DNA from: Candidatus Roizmanbacteria bacterium
GTDB taxonomy: Bacteria > Patescibacteriota > Microgenomatia > GCA-001788215 > 2-01-FULL-40-14
Direction: 5' to 3'
NCBI GenBank assembly: GCA_016203755.1
Contig: JACQMD010000077.1
Coordinates: 1 to 21,661, forward strand
Length of the DNA: 21,661 nucleotides
The notes beneath the pieces were generated by a model that was given only the letters and a program-made list of their open reading frames with translations, did not search any database and was not told the DNA's origin. The position numbers were made by a program, and so were the translations under genes. Shown in pieces: positions 21,149-21,661 of this stretch (its first letter is position 1; each line of letters opens with the position of its first letter).

Positions 21149-21661
21149 ATGGAAACGTATAATCTCTCCGTTGCCACAAAAAAACTCTACGAAGCCCCTC
21201 TGGCACTTTTTACGACCGCTTCATTGAAAGATCTACTGCAGGTAGAAAATGATATGACTTTGTTTAGTATCATCCGCAGACTCATCCGTTCAGGTGTCAT
21301 AGAAAAGATTGAGCGGGGTAAATACCGGCTTGTCAATAGCACAACAGGCGATTTTGAGCTCGCTTCATTTTTATACACGCCGTCCTATATTTCTTTCGAA
21401 ACAGCACTTAATTTTTATGGCATTCTTTCACAGTTTCCCTATGAAGTGACAAGCGCTACTACGAAAAAGCCGGTAAAAAAACATATCCATGAAAAAATAT
21501 TTTCGTACACTCGTGTCAACCGGTCATTATTCTGGGGGTACAAAAAAGACAAGCAAGCACTTATTGCGGAGCCGGAAAAGGCGTTGCTTGACCAGATCTA
21601 TCTTTCATCAAAAGGACTAAGAAACGCTCCTCTGGATGAGTACGACCTGTCGCGAATAAAC
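21149..21661 (+). CDS. AbiEi-family antitoxin / transcriptional regulator, 3' partial
   Basis: 171 codons, open to the window end. The N terminus is a winged helix (FTTASLKDLLQ, FSIIRRLIRSGVIEKIERGKYRL), followed by the AbiEi marks YISFETALNFYGIL, FPYEVTSATTKK and EPEKALLDQIYL. In type IV toxin-antitoxin systems AbiEi represses the operon and counteracts the AbiEii nucleotidyltransferase toxin, which is normally encoded directly after it and would lie just outside this window. It could also be a solitary regulator of the same fold. Confidence 0.8.
   Translation, partial: METYNLSVATKKLYEAPLALFTTASLKDLLQVENDMTLFSIIRRLIRSGVIEKIERGKYRLVNSTTGDFELASFLYTPSYISFETALNFYGILSQFPYEVTSATTKKPVKKHIHEKIFSYTRVNRSLFWGYKKDKQALIAEPEKALLDQIYLSSKGLRNAPLDEYDLSRIN

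Overview
The window looks like a chromosomal piece of a Candidate Phyla Radiation (Patescibacteria) bacterium, most likely Microgenomates-like. The reasons are compact overlapping genes, many genes without a Shine-Dalgarno site but with a -10 box 6-8 bases before the start codon, a type IV pilus cluster with a PilM-PilN fusion, cohesin/dockerin surface proteins and short dispersed repeats. TGA is used as a stop (for example rpmB and the 7507-7980 pilin), so the code is standard and not the Gracilibacteria/Absconditabacteria code. The phylum call is an inference from style; no marker tree was made.

Layout. 1-528 holds the 3' end of an M42 aminopeptidase gene. A promoter and a strong ribosome site then lead into a lysine-rich reading frame that is cut off by an IS1249/IS256-like insertion sequence (593-1703). 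Next comes a minus-strand surface block: a small Cys-rich anchored protein (1773-1988) with its own promoter, and a five-gene operon (6227 down to 2051) encoding three membrane-anchored cohesin proteins, one secreted protein with a C-terminal dockerin, and one anchored protein with a single dockerin-like calcium loop. A site-2-type metalloprotease gene (6267-6890) lies just upstream on the same strand. rpmB (L28, 7098-7361) follows, flanked by GATC-rich 8-bp tandem repeats.

7507-11317 is a type IV pilus cluster on the plus strand: two minor pilins, PilM-PilN fusion, a PilO-like protein, a small bitopic protein and the major pilin, the last with its own promoter, a structured leader and two downstream hairpins. 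11428-14382 encodes a large secreted mosaic protein (about eight propeller-type repeats, Pro/Thr linker, C39-like cysteine peptidase domain, C-terminal beta domain).

14383-21661 is an accessory-looking region. It holds an HTH-TPR regulator, an HD phosphohydrolase, gene remnants, a minus-strand cluster (degenerate TauD-like/half-methyltransferase fusion, methyltransferase, frameshifted P-loop protein), an XRE regulator translationally coupled to a YfbR-like HD nucleotidase, and the start of an AbiEi-type antitoxin gene at the right edge. Two small minus-strand genes (14510-14677 and 19864-20058) appear to be paralogues by protein-level similarity, and each lies divergently in front of an HTH gene. 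I could not assign them to a known family. No tRNA, rRNA or CRISPR array was seen.
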